A stretch of 5,650 nt of DNA from an uncultured Chitinophagaceae bacterium (lineage in GTDB: Bacteria > Bacteroidota > Bacteroidia > Chitinophagales > Chitinophagaceae). The position numbers were made by a program, and so were the translations under genes. Location of the stretch: contig CAMLEM010000134.1 of the NCBI GenBank assembly GCA_946479005.1, forward strand, positions 1 through 5,650, written 5' to 3'. Below the pieces are notes generated by a model, which worked only from the letters and a program-made list of their open reading frames with translations, was not told where the DNA came from and did no database searches. Position 1 is the first letter of the stretch. The number at the start of each line of letters is the position of its first letter. This document shows, one piece after another, positions 1 to 4,995 of the stretch.

Positions 1-76
1 CAATGGCGATGATAGAAAAAAGGAGGAATGTGAATACGAATTTCCTCAGCCTGGCACGCTGTTTCGCTGATGGCAT
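1..76 (-). CDS. Partial N-terminus of an unidentified membrane or secreted protein
   Basis: Reading the minus strand from an ATG at 76-74 gives 25 open codons to the window edge. They start MPSAKQRARLRKF and continue into a hydrophobic run (VFTFLLFSIIAI). A strongly basic N-terminus (K5, R7, R9, R11, K12) followed directly by a hydrophobic core is the pattern of a signal peptide or an N-terminal membrane anchor with the basic side in the cytoplasm. The start is supported by an exact TAnnTTTG promoter element ending only 4 bases upstream. The stop of the outer-membrane gene upstream is 78 bases away on the same strand, so read-through from it is also possible. Nothing here identifies the family, since the rest lies outside the window. 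The call rests on codon phase, charge and hydrophobicity only. Confidence 0.55.
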   Translation of the reverse strand, partial: MPSAKQRARLRKFVFTFLLFSIIAI

Positions 77-80
77 TCAC

Positions 81-88
81 CAAAGATA
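81..88 (-). promoter_or_regulatory. Bacteroidota -7 promoter element
   Basis: The minus strand reads TATCTTTG, an exact match to the Bacteroidota sigma-factor -7 consensus TAnnTTTG. It ends four bases before the ATG of the partial gene at 76. No clear TTTG/TTG -33 element is seen 17-23 bases further upstream. If used, transcription would begin at or almost at the start codon, giving a leaderless or nearly leaderless message. Confidence 0.4.
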
Positions 89-154
89 GAAAACCACGCA
101 CCCATTAATGGAACACGCTGCCCCCGTTTCTTTGTTTTAGCAAAATGAAAACAA

Positions 155-970
155 TCAGAATTCAATCCGTGCCCCCATCAATCCGTAGAACTTCTTCCTT
201 CCAACTTCCCCATCCAGGTTTTGGGGGATTACGTATGAGGGGGCCGCGATCAGCTGCACCTTCCCTTTTACAAATATGACCGGTACGGACATTTCATAAG
301 AGAGCACATCGAATGTCCTCACTGTTTCTGTTACCTGCTGCTGCACGCCGGGGAAAAAAAGAAAACCGCTTTCTTTATAGTAGGTCTTGCTGATCTGCCT
401 GGTACCTGCATTTACATAAACGGAAGGATCGATCACCAGGACGGAAGGGCCTTTTAACCGGAATCGGAAAATGTGATCCAGCCCCGCCTGGGTTCCGTAG
501 TCAACCTGTTCACCGATCTTCAGGTCCACCCCGCCGGTCACGTTCAGGAACCGGTTCAGCCAGGTTCCGCTACCCGCGAACTGCCAGCGCAAAGCCGATT
601 GGATGAGCTGGCTGCTTTCTTTGTATAAGGGCTTCGCGGCATAGAAATTCCAGCTCGACCGGTTTTCTTTCCCAAACCGGTAGCCGGCCACCAGGACCGT
701 ACCCGCATATTCTCCGCCGCGGTTGTTCCCAAGTACGAAAACCGGGGAGGCCGAGAGGTAAATTTTTTTATTGAAAGAGATCTCGGCAACAGGGAAAAGC
801 CCGCTGCTTTCCAGGCTATCGGTCCGGCCGTAATAATGCAGGTAACTATTATAGAAGATACCCATCTTAATCCTGGCTTTACCAGCTGGCAGGGAATCGG
901 CCTGTTGCGCCGGGATATGTAATGACAACAACAGGAAACAGGAAACCGGGATTAGGGATTTTATGAACAT
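155..970 (-). CDS. Predicted outer-membrane beta-barrel protein, function unknown
   Basis: This encodes 271 residues. Residues 1-21 form a typical Sec signal peptide (K4, hydrophobic core SCFLLLSL, cleavage expected after the PA of HIPA-QQ); Cys11 sits in the core without a proper lipobox. The mature part is rich in alternating polar and hydrophobic stretches with many Tyr, Phe and Gly, as in amphipathic beta strands, and the chain ends GARIEF with a terminal Phe, the usual last residue of a barrel's beta-signal. These traits suggest a small outer-membrane barrel of perhaps 10-12 strands, but I do not recognise a named family and cannot assign a substrate. The ATG at 970 follows a run of A on the coding strand, normal for Bacteroidota, which seldom use Shine-Dalgarno sites. 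It lies 59 bases after the 155-residue secreted protein on the same strand, with a stable hairpin between them, so the two may be cotranscribed with different downstream levels. Confidence 0.8.
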   Translation of the reverse strand: MFIKSLIPVSCFLLLSLHIPAQQADSLPAGKARIKMGIFYNSYLHYYGRTDSLESSGLFPVAEISFNKKIYLSASPVFVLGNNRGGEYAGTVLVAGYRFGKENRSSWNFYAAKPLYKESSQLIQSALRWQFAGSGTWLNRFLNVTGGVDLKIGEQVDYGTQAGLDHIFRFRLKGPSVLVIDPSVYVNAGTRQISKTYYKESGFLFFPGVQQQVTETVRTFDVLSYEMSVPVIFVKGKVQLIAAPSYVIPQNLDGEVGRKKFYGLMGARIEF

Positions 971-986
971 ACTTTTTTTTTAAAGG

Positions 987-1010
987 AGGGCTGTTCTTGC
1001 GAACAGCCCT
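987..1010 (-). promoter_or_regulatory. Perfect 10-bp hairpin with GCAA tetraloop between two genes
   Basis: On the minus strand AGGGCTGTTC is followed by GCAA and then the exact complement GAACAGCCCT. That gives a 10-bp perfect stem closed by a C-G pair around a GNRA tetraloop. It sits about 20 bases after the stop of the 155-residue protein and 16 bases before the ATG of the barrel protein. In the direction of transcription it is followed by CCTTTAAAAAAAAAG, not a U-tract, so it is not a canonical intrinsic terminator. A weak or factor-assisted terminator, a 3'-end stabiliser for the upstream message, or a leader structure for the downstream gene are all possible. Confidence 0.6.
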
Positions 1011-1029
1011 TATGCTGAAGGATCACGGA

Positions 1030-1497
1030 TCACTGTCCCCCGACAGTTGCACTGGTTTCACTTTTTACTTCAGCAGATGCTTTAAGGCCTGCAACAGATG
1101 TTGCGGCAGTTTCCGCATTTCCGCCGGTTTCGGAACTTACTGCTGTTTTCATCTTCACATTTCCTCCGGTTTCAGAACTTGCCGCCGTTTTCACCTTCAC
1201 ATTGCCGTTTGCGCCAATTCCCGCTTTACCGGCGACCTGTAAGGTTTTCTCCGAGGTCGCATTCACATTGTTGATAGTGGTTGATTTGATTTCATTCACC
1301 CTTGAAACCGTAGCGTTCACCGTTGCGTTTGCCGCACTTGTAACGCTTTGTGTGGCCCGTAGTACCGAAGATGAAGCCGCCGCCGCATTCACCGCAGCGT
1401 TGGTCGTAGATTGCAGGCCCAGGTTCAACTGCCCGAAAGCAGAACCTGTGATGAATGTCGCGACAGTTAGGGCAATGACTTTTCTAATCGTCTTCAT
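1030..1497 (-). CDS. Low-complexity Ala/Thr/Asn/Ser-rich secreted protein with internal repeats
   Basis: This encodes 155 residues. Residues 1-22 are a clear signal peptide (MKTIRKV, then a hydrophobic core, cleavage expected after SAFG before QLN). The mature chain is almost free of aromatic residues and Cys and is dominated by Ala, Thr, Val, Asn and Ser. Residues 30-80 resemble a degenerate short repeat (NAAVNAA, NATVNATVSRVN, INNVNAT). Residues 98-111 and 112-125 are near-identical 14-residue repeats (GNVKVKTAASSETG, GNVKMKTAVSSETG), followed by a decayed third copy. Such composition suggests an extended, coiled or fibrous exported protein, but this is inference. No catalytic motif, membrane segment or sorting domain is visible, and I know no named family. 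The ATG at 1497 is the natural start because it opens the signal peptide. Its nearest same-strand upstream neighbour is the helicase tail, 146 bases away. Confidence 0.8.
   Translation of the reverse strand: MKTIRKVIALTVATFITGSAFGQLNLGLQSTTNAAVNAAAASSSVLRATQSVTSAANATVNATVSRVNEIKSTTINNVNATSEKTLQVAGKAGIGANGNVKVKTAASSETGGNVKMKTAVSSETGGNAETAATSVAGLKASAEVKSETSATVGGQ
1118..1201 (-). repeat. Two tandem copies of a 42-bp coding repeat
   Basis: Copies at 1118-1159 and 1160-1201 match at 36 of 42 positions. The unit is a multiple of three and encodes 14 residues, so copy-number change keeps the frame. Four of the six differences are silent; the other two give Val to Met and Ala to Val. More decayed partial copies flank the pair, at roughly 1100-1117 and just after 1201. 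Confidence 0.8.
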
Positions 1498-1643
1498 AGA
1501 TGATTTGTTTAAATGAATAAATAATTGGTGGGATGGCCCGATGGGTTCCTAAAAACCTGGTGATTGCCTGGTAGTTCTAACGGTAATCAATAGACCTTTT
1601 TGGAGGGCCGGGGTTTAATGCGTGTGGAAAACGATCTTAAACG

Positions 1644-1892
1644 TTAGGAAACAATGCGTAAACGTGCGTATTGAAGCATGATCTTCTTTTCGCCGTTATT
1701 CTCGAATTTGACGGTTGCCACGGGGTTGTGGGCGCTTCCTTCCACTTTCAATACCTCACCAAAACCAAATTTCTGATGCTCCACCTTTTGCCCGGCCACC
1801 AGCTGAGATGTATCGCTGGGGGTAAAATCCGGCGAAGGTGTATGTTCGATCACCCGTGGCTGGCTACGTGGAGAAAGATACGAGGGGGTCGT
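1644..1892 (-). pseudogene. Severed C-terminal Tudor-like domain of the UvrD/PcrA helicase
   Basis: Directly after the helicase stop codon (1895-1893) the same reading frame is open for 82 codons to a TAA at 1646-1644. The first 13 codons read TTPSYLSPRSQPR, a linker-like sequence. The rest contains LVAGQKVEHQKFGFGEVLKV and, near the end, KIMLQYARLRIVS, the small beta-barrel (Tudor-like) domain that normally closes PcrA/UvrD helicases. In Bacillus PcrA and its relatives this domain contacts RNA polymerase. Frame is kept exactly, so a single substitution in the TAA (for example from CAA) would restore a helicase of 777 residues, a usual length for the family. A GTG at 1853-1851 could in principle start a separate 69-residue protein, but no ribosome site or promoter supports that. 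I read it as a remnant of a nonsense mutation or a sequencing error. Confidence 0.8.
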
Positions 1893-3980
1893 TTATTTTT
1901 GAGCCTTTGAACCCTGGTTAAAATAGCCCCGTTGATCTTCTGCCCATCCCTTCATCCTGCTGGAAGCGCCGGACTGGCCCCAGCGACTCCCTGCCGCGTT
2001 CTTTGTGCCTCCGCCGGCAAAGCTTCTGTCAAGGGATGCTTCAGGAATCTCGGAAATAAACCGGCTGGGCTCATTTTGCACGATCTGCCCGAATTTGTAC
2101 CGTGTATTCGCATACGTGATCCAGAGGCGATGCCGCGCCCGCGTGATCACTACATAAAATAACCTTCTTTCCTCTTCCAGCTCTTCGCGTGTATTAATGG
2201 ACATCGCGTTGGGAAAGAGCATTTCCTCCAGTCCGGCGGCAAAAACGCAGGAAAACTCCAGCCCTTTCGCAGCGTGTATCGTCATCAGCTTCACCGTATC
2301 TGCGTTGGCATCCTTTTCATCAGCGTCGGTCAGCAGGGTTATCTGCTGAAGATAGGAGGCCAGGCTCTTGTCAACAAGCTCCCCTTCTTCATTGTCAGGA
2401 CTCTCCGTCCATTCCTTGATGGAATTGAGCAATTCCTGGATATTCTCGTAACGCTGCATTCCCTCGGTGCTCTTATCGTTAAAGAGTTCCTTCACCAGGT
2501 TGGTTTGTTTTCCCACGTGGAAGGCCAGGTCATAGGCATTGTGCTTGCCTAACATACTCTGGAAACTTTTCATCATCGTTACAAAATCCTGGAGCAGTTG
2601 CAGGGTATTCGCCCTGAAGCCTACCTGGGCCGCATTTTCCAGAACCTCCCACATACTCAGGTTCCGGGTATTGGCTTCGAGCACCAGTTTATCAATGGTA
2701 GTTTTGCCAATCCCCCTTACCGGGTAATTGATGATCCTTTTCAGCGCTTCCTCATCCCTGGGATTAACGATAACTCTTAGGTAAGCCACGATGTCCTTGA
2801 TCTCTTTTCTCTGGTAGAAACTGATGCCGCCATACATCGTGTAAGGAATTCCCATCCGGCGAAGCGCCTCTTCAAACGCGCGGCTTTGCGCGTTGGTGCG
2901 ATATAGTATCGCGAAATCCCTGTTATTATAATGATTGCGGAGTTTCTGCTCCTGTATGGTATCGGCCACGAATTTTCCCTCGTCATTGTCGGTCATCGTT
3001 CTCACCAGCCTGATCTTTTCACCCTGCGAGTTTTCCGTGAAAAGCACTTTTTCGATCTGGCTCTTATTGTTCCTGATCACCTCATTGGCGACGTCGAGAA
3101 TGTGCTGGGTGCTCCGGTAGTTCTGTTCCAGCTTGACGATCCGGACGTCTTCGTAATCCTTCTGGAACTGGAGGATGTTCTGGATGGTGGCACCGCGGAA
3201 ACTGTAAATGCTTTGCGCATCATCTCCCACCACGCAAACATTTTCGTGCATCGCCCCAAGCAGCTTGATGATTTCGTACTGCGCGGGATTGGTGTCCTGG
3301 TATTCGTCGATCAAAATGTACCTGAACTTTCGCTGGTATTTGGCCAGGCTTTCGGGAACATTCTTCAGCAGTTCATAGAATTTAAAAAGCAGGTCATCGA
3401 AGTCCATCGCCCCGTTCCGGAAACATCTTTTGGCATAGTTCTCATAGATCTGCCCGATCGCCGGGCGGTTGGCGCGCATATCCTCCTGCTGTATCCCGTA
3501 ATCGTTCCTGTATTCCGCAGGTCCCACCAGTGCATTCTTCGCTGCCGATATCCTGTTATAAACGAGGTTGGGTTTATAATGCTTGTCGTCCAGGTCCATT
3601 TCCTGGATCACGGTTTTCACCACGCTTTTGGCATCGTCAGTATCATAAATCGTAAAGTTCCGGGGGTACCCGATCTTCTCTGCTTCAAACCGGAGAATGC
3701 GGGCAAATACGGAATGGAAGGTGCCGATGTAAAGATTTCTGGCCTCGTTATCTCCGAGTACTTTTTCCACCCTTTCCTTCATTTCACGCGCTGCCTTATT
3801 GGTAAATGTCAGCGCGAGAATATTGAAAGCATCAACGCCGCTGGCCATCAGGTGGATGATCCTGGTGGTAAGAACCCTGGTTTTCCCGCTTCCCGCCCCG
3901 GCAACGATCATCAATGGTCCGTCGGTGTGTAATACCGCCTCTTTCTGTCGCTCATTCAGCCCACCCAGGTAATCTTGCAT
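1893..3980 (-). CDS. uvrD: UvrD/PcrA-family 3'-5' DNA helicase, ending early at an in-frame TAA
   Basis: This encodes 695 residues of a superfamily 1A helicase, an ATP-driven 3'-5' DNA translocase of repair and replication-conflict resolution. The motifs appear in order: Q motif (LNERQKEAV, 8-16), Walker A (GAGSGKT, 28-34), motif Ia (LTFTNKAAREM, 57-67), Walker B (DEYQDTN, 225-231), motif III (GDDAQSIYSFRGA, 252-264), motif IV (QNYRST, 286-291), motif V (TIHAAKGLEF, 567-576) and motif VI (EERRLFYVVITRA, 603-615). The 1B and 2B regions are present, so the motor should be intact. The protein stops after ...NQGSKAQK in the flexible linker, about 82 codons short; the missing Tudor-like domain follows in the same frame (see 1644-1892). 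The ATG at 3980 gives the usual short lead into the Q motif. It diverges from the asparaginase-like gene across 40 bases. RecB-type and Rep helicases are less likely given the linker and the PcrA-like tail. Confidence 0.95.
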   Translation of the reverse strand: MQDYLGGLNERQKEAVLHTDGPLMIVAGAGSGKTRVLTTRIIHLMASGVDAFNILALTFTNKAAREMKERVEKVLGDNEARNLYIGTFHSVFARILRFEAEKIGYPRNFTIYDTDDAKSVVKTVIQEMDLDDKHYKPNLVYNRISAAKNALVGPAEYRNDYGIQQEDMRANRPAIGQIYENYAKRCFRNGAMDFDDLLFKFYELLKNVPESLAKYQRKFRYILIDEYQDTNPAQYEIIKLLGAMHENVCVVGDDAQSIYSFRGATIQNILQFQKDYEDVRIVKLEQNYRSTQHILDVANEVIRNNKSQIEKVLFTENSQGEKIRLVRTMTDNDEGKFVADTIQEQKLRNHYNNRDFAILYRTNAQSRAFEEALRRMGIPYTMYGGISFYQRKEIKDIVAYLRVIVNPRDEEALKRIINYPVRGIGKTTIDKLVLEANTRNLSMWEVLENAAQVGFRANTLQLLQDFVTMMKSFQSMLGKHNAYDLAFHVGKQTNLVKELFNDKSTEGMQRYENIQELLNSIKEWTESPDNEEGELVDKSLASYLQQITLLTDADEKDANADTVKLMTIHAAKGLEFSCVFAAGLEEMLFPNAMSINTREELEEERRLFYVVITRARHRLWITYANTRYKFGQIVQNEPSRFISEIPEASLDRSFAGGGTKNAAGSRWGQSGASSRMKGWAEDQRGYFNQGSKAQK

Positions 3981-4003
3981 ACTGCGAATTTACAGTAACT
4001 TGG
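3975..4003 (+). promoter_or_regulatory. Possible promoter of the asparaginase-domain gene
   Basis: TTG at 3975-3977 is followed after 18 bases by TAACTTGG (3996-4003), matching TAnnTTTG at five of six fixed positions. Transcription would start near 4009, about a dozen bases before the ATG at 4021. The elements overlap the helicase start codon and the candidate helicase promoter, so the two may compete. Confidence 0.3.
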
Positions 4004-4011
4004 GCTCTCAA
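3985..4011 (-). promoter_or_regulatory. Possible helicase promoter
   Basis: On the minus strand TTG at 4011-4009 is followed after 16 bases by TAAATTCG (3992-3985), which matches the TAnnTTTG element at five of six fixed positions. It ends four bases before the ATG at 3980, so the helicase message would have almost no leader. The spacing is at the short end of what is usual, so this is tentative. Confidence 0.25.
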
Positions 4012-4020
4012 TTTTCACTT

Positions 4021-4521
4021 ATGGCGATCCGCATTTTCATTACCGGCGGCACCTTCGACAAAGAATATAATGAGCTGAACGGACAATTGTATTTTAAGGA
4101 TACCCATATGTCAGATCTCCTTGATATGGGCAGGAACAGGATGCCGGTGGAAATAAGGACACTGATGATGATCGATAGTCTTGAAATGACGGATGAAGAC
4201 CGGGAACTCATCGCCCACCAGTGCCTCCAGTGCGATGAAGAAATGATCGTGATCACTCACGGCACGGATACAATGAGTGATACGGCAAAGGTCATTGCCG
4301 ACAAGGTTAGAGATAAGACGATCGTTTTAACAGGGGCGATGATCCCCATAACTTTTGGATCTTCGGACGGGCTTTTCAACCTGGGCAGCGCACTGGCATT
4401 TGTACAAACCCTTCCGCCAGGCGTGTATGTTGCAATGAATGGCCGTTATTTTCACTGGAATAACGTGAGAAAGAACAGGCAAACCGGGATGTTTGAAGAG
4501 ACGGGAGCCCCTTCCTTATGA
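4021..4521 (+). CDS. Stand-alone asparaginase N-terminal-domain protein
   Basis: This encodes 166 residues matching the N-terminal half of the type I/II L-asparaginase family. Visible motifs are TGGTFDK at 8-14, whose T11 corresponds to the nucleophilic threonine; THGTDTM at 79-85 with T82-D83, the second catalytic Thr-Asp pair; and DKTIVLTGAM at 98-107, where K99 corresponds to the catalytic lysine of the E. coli enzyme. It then ends, while classical asparaginases run to about 330 residues with a C-terminal domain that helps form the dimer active site. Short proteins of this kind occur in several phyla, so this is probably a real subfamily and not a truncation. Hydrolysis of asparagine is plausible from the retained residues but unproven. 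No signal peptide is seen, so it should be cytoplasmic. I chose ATG 4021; an in-frame TTG at 4000 would add seven unconvincing residues and overlap the likely promoter. Confidence 0.88.
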   Translation: MAIRIFITGGTFDKEYNELNGQLYFKDTHMSDLLDMGRNRMPVEIRTLMMIDSLEMTDEDRELIAHQCLQCDEEMIVITHGTDTMSDTAKVIADKVRDKTIVLTGAMIPITFGSSDGLFNLGSALAFVQTLPPGVYVAMNGRYFHWNNVRKNRQTGMFEETGAPSL

Positions 4522-4572
4522 TCAAACGTGGAATTTCTTCCCCCCAAAACATTGATAATTTATTGATTTTAA

Positions 4573-4590
4573 GGCCGGAATATTCTGGCC
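4573..4590 (+). promoter_or_regulatory. 18-bp imperfect palindrome between the asparaginase-like and small membrane genes
   Basis: GGCCGGAATATTCTGGCC is a palindrome except for one mismatched pair, which is a G-U wobble in plus-strand RNA. It lies 52 bases after the upstream stop and 53 bases before the next start. It could be an operator for a dimeric regulator. As RNA it folds into a 7-bp stem with an AUAU loop, but what follows (CAATTCTTCTAT) is only weakly T-rich, so a terminator role is less likely. Confidence 0.4.
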
Positions 4591-4643
4591 CAATTCTTCT
4601 ATACATCAGGATGTCATCAATTCCTGACTTAAAAAGTTTTTTT

Positions 4644-4925
4644 ATGAAACAATTGCGTTTGAATACCATTTTCGCTACCCTGCTGACCTTTGTATTTGCG
4701 CTTCTGCAAATGCCAATGTTTGCACAGGAGGGTAACACTGGTAACAATACAAGTTCTTCTACTACAGAAACAAGCACCACCACAACAACGACCTATTGGT
4801 ACACTGAACCCTGGGTTTGGGTTGTCGGAGGTGCCGTATTGCTCCTTATCATCGTTGCCCTCGTGAGAGGTAGCGGTTCTTCAGACCGTGAGGTTCACAG
4901 GACAACCGTCATAAAAGACCATTAA
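4644..4925 (+). CDS. Small secreted, C-terminally membrane-anchored protein with Thr-rich linker
   Basis: This encodes 93 residues with a clear plan. A signal peptide covers 1-27 (MKQLRLN, hydrophobic core, cleavage expected after MPMFA). A Ser/Thr/Asn-rich linker covers 28-50 and ends in a run of six Thr. An aromatic segment YWYTEPWVW (51-59) leads into one transmembrane helix (about 57-75, VVGGAVLLLIIVALV). A short polar tail RGSGSSDREVHRTTVIKDH follows. With a cleaved signal this places the Thr-rich part outside the inner membrane and the tail in the cytoplasm. Similar small proteins seem familiar from Chitinophagaceae, but I know no function. The frame is open back to an ATG at 4518 that overlaps the previous stop, and to another ATG at 4611, but those extensions would bury the signal peptide, so ATG 4644 is preferred. 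A strong terminator follows 25 bases after the stop. Confidence 0.85.
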   Translation: MKQLRLNTIFATLLTFVFALLQMPMFAQEGNTGNNTSSSTTETSTTTTTTYWYTEPWVWVVGGAVLLLIIVALVRGSGSSDREVHRTTVIKDH

Positions 4926-4950
4926 GACCTAAATTGGTACTCAGAAAAGA

Positions 4951-4990
4951 AAGGGCTCTCTTCGGATGGCCCTTTTTCTTTTTTATTTTT
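4951..4990 (+). terminator. Intrinsic terminator with UUCG tetraloop
   Basis: AAGGGC at 4951-4956 pairs with GCCCTT at 4969-4974. The stem continues inward with a T-G wobble, one C-T mismatch, then T-A and C-G closing a TTCG loop, the very stable cUUCGg tetraloop. It is followed by a long T-rich tract (TTTTTCTTTTTTATTTTT) to 4990. It lies 25 bases after the stop of the 93-residue protein and should end that transcript, isolating the AraC-type gene downstream. Confidence 0.9.
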
Positions 4991-4991
4991 G
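4984..4991 (+). promoter_or_regulatory. Candidate -7 element inside the terminator T-tract
   Basis: TATTTTTG at 4984-4991 matches the Bacteroidota TAnnTTTG element exactly and lies just before the proposed TTG start of the AraC-type gene at 4996. Upstream, 19 bases away, is TTCG (4961-4964), a poor -33 element inside the terminator loop. A chance match inside a T-rich run is quite possible. Confidence 0.3.
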
Positions 4992-4995
4992 CTTC

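Noticed and set aside
1498..1643. Gap between helicase tail and repeat protein, examined for a terminator: TGATTGCC (1561-1568) and GGTAATCA (1582-1589) form an 8-bp inverted repeat with one imperfect pair.
   Set aside because: The repeat pairs best on the plus strand, opposite to transcription, has a 13-base loop and no adjacent T-tract. No convincing terminator, promoter or small gene was found here.
1885..1900. Programmed ribosomal frameshift at the A-run (CAAAAATAAAC) at the helicase stop.
   Set aside because: The downstream domain is in the same frame as the upstream part, so a shift would move the ribosome out of the useful frame; a substitution explains the break more simply.
2931..3932. 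Long open frame of 333 codons on the plus strand opposite the helicase.
   Set aside because: It is antisense to strongly motif-supported helicase codons and shows no recognisable domain; it is a shadow of the codon bias of the real gene.
4000..4020. TTG start seven codons upstream for the asparaginase-domain gene.
   Set aside because: It would overlap the candidate promoter and adds GSQFSL before the conserved beta strand MAIRIFITGG, which is the natural N-terminus.
4518..4643. N-terminal extension of the 93-residue protein to an ATG overlapping the previous stop (ATGA overlap).
   Set aside because: The overlap resembles translational coupling, but the extra 42 residues precede a textbook signal peptide and would abolish its N-terminal position, and the stretch holds the palindrome and AT-rich intergenic DNA.
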